Positions 61,453-64,000 of a stretch of 64,000 bases of DNA are shown in pieces. This stretch comes from Parvimonas sp. oral taxon 110 str. F0139. GTDB taxonomy: Bacteria > Bacillota > Clostridia > Tissierellales > Peptoniphilaceae. The first letter of the stretch is position 1; the number at the start of each line of letters is the position of its first letter. The notes beneath the pieces are model-generated. The model searched no databases. It was not told the origin of the DNA and saw only the letters and a list, made by a program, of their open reading frames with translations. Made by a program: the position numbers and the translations under genes. Where the stretch lies: NCBI RefSeq assembly GCF_000214475.1, contig NZ_AFII01000001.1:62001-126000 (forward strand), written 5' to 3'.

Positions 61453-61731
61453 ATGAACAAATCTGAATTATTGGCTAGCATGGCCGAAAAAGGAAAAATC
61501 ACAAAAGTAGATGCTGAGAGAGCATTAAATGCGTTTATTCAAACTGTTGAAGAAACACTTGTTAAAGGGGAAAAAGTTCAATTAGTTGGATTTGGAACTT
61601 TCGAAGCTAGAGAAAGAAAAGCAAGAAATGGTAGAAATCCTAGAAACCCTAAAGAAGTTATTAAAATCCCAGCATCAAAAGCTCCAGTATTCAAAGCTGG
61701 AAAATCATTAAAAGAAATAGTAAATAAATAA
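61453..61731 (+). CDS. hup: DNA-binding protein HU
   Basis: Nucleoid protein of 92 residues, forming homodimers that bend DNA. It opens MNKSELLASMAEKGKITKVDAERALNAF, has the conserved VGFGTFEARERKAR block and the DNA-embracing arm GRNPRNPKEVIKIPASKAP, ending FKAGKSLKEIV. The ATG follows AGGAGGAAAT. Monocistronic with its own promoter and terminator. Confidence 0.97.
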   Translation: MNKSELLASMAEKGKITKVDAERALNAFIQTVEETLVKGEKVQLVGFGTFEARERKARNGRNPRNPKEVIKIPASKAPVFKAGKSLKEIVNK

Positions 61732-61746
61732 TTTTTGAATGCTAAT

Positions 61747-61779
61747 AAAAAAATCAGACACTAAGTCTGATTTTTTTTT
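61747..61779 (+). terminator. Terminator of hup
   Basis: AAAAAAATCAGAC / GTCTGATTTTTTT hairpin with T-run. Confidence 0.9.
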
Positions 61780-61799
61780 CAAAATTTTAATGATTTATG

Positions 61800-61911
61800 T
61801 TGAAAAATAAAATGTATTATGTTATAATAATTTGGTGAATAATCACATATTCTGATTGAACAAGTGTTGCCCATGTGGTTCTTGTCAAGTTGATGAATAT
61901 GGGTGGCTAAA
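61800..61911 (+). promoter_or_regulatory. rpsB promoter and structured leader
   Basis: TTGAAA at 61800-61805, 17-bp spacer, TATAAT at 61823-61828. The leader contains GCCCAT (61869-61874) pairing with ATGGGT (61899-61904), enclosing a CTTG/CAAG mini-stem. Structured leaders before rpsB are used for S2 autoregulation in several phyla; this one is a candidate. Confidence 0.55.
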
Positions 61912-61928
61912 AACAGGAGGTAATAAAA

Positions 61929-62696
61929 ATGTCACAAGTAATTTTAATGAAAAACTTATTAGAAGCAGGAGTACATTTTGGTCATCAAACTAGAAGATGG
62001 AATCCAAAAATGTCAAAATTTATTTTTACAGAAAGAAATGGAATCTATATTATTGATTTACAAAAGACTGTAAAACAAATTGAACAAGCATATGATTTTG
62101 TAAGAGAAATTGTTGCAGATGGTGGTAGAGTTCTATTTGTTGGAACTAAAAAACAAGCTCAAGAAGCTGTTGAAACAGAAGCAAAGAGAAGTGGCCAATT
62201 CTATGTTAGTCATAGATGGTTAGGCGGAATGTTGACTAACTATAAGACTATTAGAAAAAGAATTGAAAGATTAAAAAAATTAGAACTTATGGAAGAAGAT
62301 GGTACTTTCCAAAGATTACCTAAGAAAGAAGTTATTAAATTAAGAAGAGAAGCTGAAAAATTAGAAAAATTCTTAGGTGGAATTAAAGAAATGGATAAAC
62401 TTCCTAATGTTCTTTTTGTAATAGATCCAAAGAATGAAAAAATTGCTGTAAATGAAGCAAGAATATTAGGTATTCCAGTTATTGGTGTTGTTGATACTAA
62501 CTGTGATCCTGATGAAGTTGATATCGCTATTCCGGGAAATGATGATGCTATTAGAGCCGTAAAATTATTAACAGGTACTATTGCTAATGCTATTGTAGAA
62601 GCTAAGCAAGGAGAACAAGTTGAGGCAGAAGAAACAGAAGCTGTAGTAGAAGAAGTGATAGAAATTGAAGAAGTTTCTGAGGAAGTAGCTGAATAA
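61929..62696 (+). CDS. rpsB: Ribosomal protein S2
   Basis: Small-subunit protein of 255 residues: [19 protein letters not shown] start, [36 protein letters not shown] and [15 protein letters not shown]. The C-terminal ~30 residues are an acidic tail ([25 protein letters not shown]). The ATG follows ACAGGAGGTAA. It is followed by tsf in the usual order. Confidence 0.97.
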   Translation: MSQVILMKNLLEAGVHFGHQTRRWNPKMSKFIFTERNGIYIIDLQKTVKQIEQAYDFVREIVADGGRVLFVGTKKQAQEAVETEAKRSGQFYVSHRWLGGMLTNYKTIRKRIERLKKLELMEEDGTFQRLPKKEVIKLRREAEKLEKFLGGIKEMDKLPNVLFVIDPKNEKIAVNEARILGIPVIGVVDTNCDPDEVDIAIPGNDDAIRAVKLLTGTIANAIVEAKQGEQVEAEETEAVVEEVIEIEEVSEEVAE

Positions 62697-62717
62697 TAAG
62701 CAAGTAGAACTTTAAGG

Positions 62718-62760
62718 GGTAAGGATTTAAATTTATAATATTTATCCTTACCTTATTTTT
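62718..62760 (+). terminator. Partial terminator/attenuator between rpsB and tsf
   Basis: GGTAAGGAT / ATCCTTACC with a 17-base loop and a T-rich tail. It may reduce read-through so that S2 exceeds EF-Ts, or the reverse. Confidence 0.55.
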
Positions 62761-62789
62761 ATAGATTATATTAATAATAGGAGGATTTT

Positions 62790-63860
62790 ATGGAAATTAC
62801 TGCAAAGTTGGTAAAAGATTTAAGAGAAGCCACTGGAGCTGGAATGATGGAATGTAAGAAAGCATTACAAGAAGTTAGTGGAGATATGGAAAAAGCTATT
62901 GAATTTTTAAGAGAAAAGGGTTTAGCTAAAGCTGCTAAAAAAGCTAATAAGGTTGCTGCTGAAGGCTTAATTACTTTAGTAATTGATGAAAACAACACTA
63001 AAGCTGCTCTTACTGAAGTAAATTCACAAACAGATTTTGTTGCTAAAAATGAAAATTTCGTCGCATTAACTAAAAAAGTTACTGAACATGTATTTAATAA
63101 TGAAATAAAGAATATTGAGGAATTAAATGCATCAAATATAGATGGAACTAATTTTGAAGAATTCTTGAAATTACAAATTTCTTCAATTGGAGAAAATATT
63201 GTAGTTAGAAGATTGGCATTTGCAAAAGCATGTTGTGAAAATAGTATAGTATGTGGATATGTTCACTTTAATAAAAAAGTTGGTGTTATTCTTAAAGCTA
63301 ATTGCGATAGCGAAGCTACAAAGAAAGGTGCAAAAGATTTATTACAAAACATTTGCATGCATATCTCAGCAATGAAGCCACAATACTTAAGTTATAAAGA
63401 TTTAGATGCTGATTTTGTTGAAAAAGAATATTTAGCTCTTAAAGGATCAATTGAAAAAGAAAATGAAGAATTAGTTAGACTTGGAAAACAATTAAAGAGA
63501 ATTCCGAAGTTTGCTTCAATGTCTCAAATAACTGATGAAGTTTTAAAAGCTGAAGAAGAATTATTAAAAGAAGAATTGAAGAAACAAGGAAAACCTGAAA
63601 AAATTTGGGATAAAATTTTACCTGGACAAATCGAAAGATTTATTCAAGACAATACATTAATTGATCAACAATATGCTTTATTTAGTCAACAATATGTATT
63701 AGATGATAGTAAAACAGTTTTAGAAGCTGTTAATGATAAAGCAAAAGAGTTAGGTGGAAGTATTGAAATAATAGAATACACTAGATTCGAAGTAGGTGAA
63801 GGATTAGAAAAGAAAGAAGAAAACTTTGCTGAAGAAGTTGCAAAACAAATGGGATTATAA
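62790..63860 (+). CDS. tsf: Elongation factor Ts
   Basis: Nucleotide exchange factor for EF-Tu. The N-terminal UBA-like domain ITAKLVKDLREATGAGMMECKKAL is followed by the core signature EVNSQTDFVAKNENF and CGYVHFNKKVGVIL. At 356 residues it is longer than the common 280-310, with extra helical sequence between about residues 215 and 290 (KGSIEKENEELVRLGKQLK...EEELLKEELKKQGKPEK). Such longer forms occur in some Firmicutes. The ATG follows TAGGAGGATT. Confidence 0.95.
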   Translation: MEITAKLVKDLREATGAGMMECKKALQEVSGDMEKAIEFLREKGLAKAAKKANKVAAEGLITLVIDENNTKAALTEVNSQTDFVAKNENFVALTKKVTEHVFNNEIKNIEELNASNIDGTNFEEFLKLQISSIGENIVVRRLAFAKACCENSIVCGYVHFNKKVGVILKANCDSEATKKGAKDLLQNICMHISAMKPQYLSYKDLDADFVEKEYLALKGSIEKENEELVRLGKQLKRIPKFASMSQITDEVLKAEEELLKEELKKQGKPEKIWDKILPGQIERFIQDNTLIDQQYALFSQQYVLDDSKTVLEAVNDKAKELGGSIEIIEYTRFEVGEGLEKKEENFAEEVAKQMGL

Positions 63861-63870
63861 AAAAGTTTAA

Positions 63871-63900
63871 AGGCAGTGATTTAATTCACTGTCTTTTTTT
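63871..63900 (+). terminator. Terminator of rpsB-tsf
   Basis: GGCAGTGA / TCACTGTC hairpin followed by T7. Confidence 0.9.
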
Positions 63901-63957
63901 ATTGTGAAATAACAAGCTTCCCAGACGCTCCTCCAGATGGAAAGGTGGAGTTTCTTA
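63901..63957. repeat. Diverged single copy of the 66-bp repeat family
   Basis: ATTGTGAAATAACAAGCTTCCCAG aligned in two blocks (ATTGTGAAA and AACAAG-TTCCC) with the units of arrays A and B, ending GGTGGAGTTTCTTATT. The inner GATGC hairpin is missing, but CTCC...GGAG pairing is kept. Like array A it begins directly after a terminator T-run. Confidence 0.7.
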
Positions 63958-64000
63958 TTATAAATTCAAAAGAATCTATTTATTCAATTTATAAAAATAA

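Overview
The window is AT-rich chromosomal DNA (clearly below 35% GC by eye) with strong GGAGG-type ribosome binding sites, sigma-A promoters with 17-bp spacers, a CIRCE element, Rex, a type III glutamine synthetase, an ECF transporter and a histidine-triad zinc lipoprotein. These point to a low-GC anaerobic Firmicute of the Peptoniphilaceae/Parvimonas kind. That placement is inferred from gene content, not from a marker search.

Layout. 1-5363: the 3' part of a type III-A CRISPR locus (cas10 C-terminal part, csm3, csm4, csm5) followed by a leader and a 21-repeat array. 5.4-11.0 kb: a HAD phosphatase, trmB (minus strand), and class I ribonucleotide reductase nrdAB. 11.0-14.1 kb: zinc uptake (ZnuA-type lipoprotein plus a six-motif histidine-triad lipoprotein). 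14.2-16.2 kb: HrcA-controlled groES-groEL. 16.2-18.9 kb: short RNase E/G and a 23S rRNA uracil methyltransferase. 18.96-25.9 kb: accessory genes, including an AbiH-family defence protein, an unknown 494-residue protein, diaminopropionate ammonia-lyase, an acyltransferase, a flavodoxin, an NTF2-like protein and a Crp/Fnr regulator. 26.1-28.3 kb: rex and a broken O-antigen-ligase-like gene. 28.3-39.7 kb: ABC-F, glutamate dehydrogenase, glutamine synthetase III, pyrG, coaX, dus and a flavin reductase lipoprotein. 39.7-46.4 kb: a UvrD-like helicase (minus strand), yabB/rsmI-type methyltransferases, uridine phosphorylase, and rpmG-secE-nusG-rplK-rplA. 46.4-53.2 kb: a paired ABC exporter and an ECF transporter, punctuated by two triplicated 66-bp hairpin repeats. 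53.25-63.9 kb: an 84-bp tandem array, glmU-prs-pth-mfd, prsA, hup, rpsB and tsf.

One property affects the whole annotation. About two dozen genes, including essential ones such as rplK, are interrupted by single-base shifts. Almost all are one missing base in an A/T run of 5-8. Restoring that base gives proteins of normal family length (rplK becomes exactly 141 residues, mfd 1168). I treat most of these as sequencing or assembly under-calls and give whole-gene coordinates. The O-antigen-ligase-like gene has an additional in-frame stop and may be truly dead. The cas10-csm3 stretch has a higher local density of shifts than the rest.

The most unusual non-coding features are three. The 66-bp GC-rich repeats come in two homogenised triplets, with a compensatory base-pair change between arrays and a diverged singleton at the window end. 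The 84-bp tandem repeats alternate as A-B-A-B-A immediately upstream of glmU. The cas10-csm3 region carries about 200 residues of unassigned protein where csm2 would normally be. No tRNA, rRNA, transposase or prophage genes were seen.
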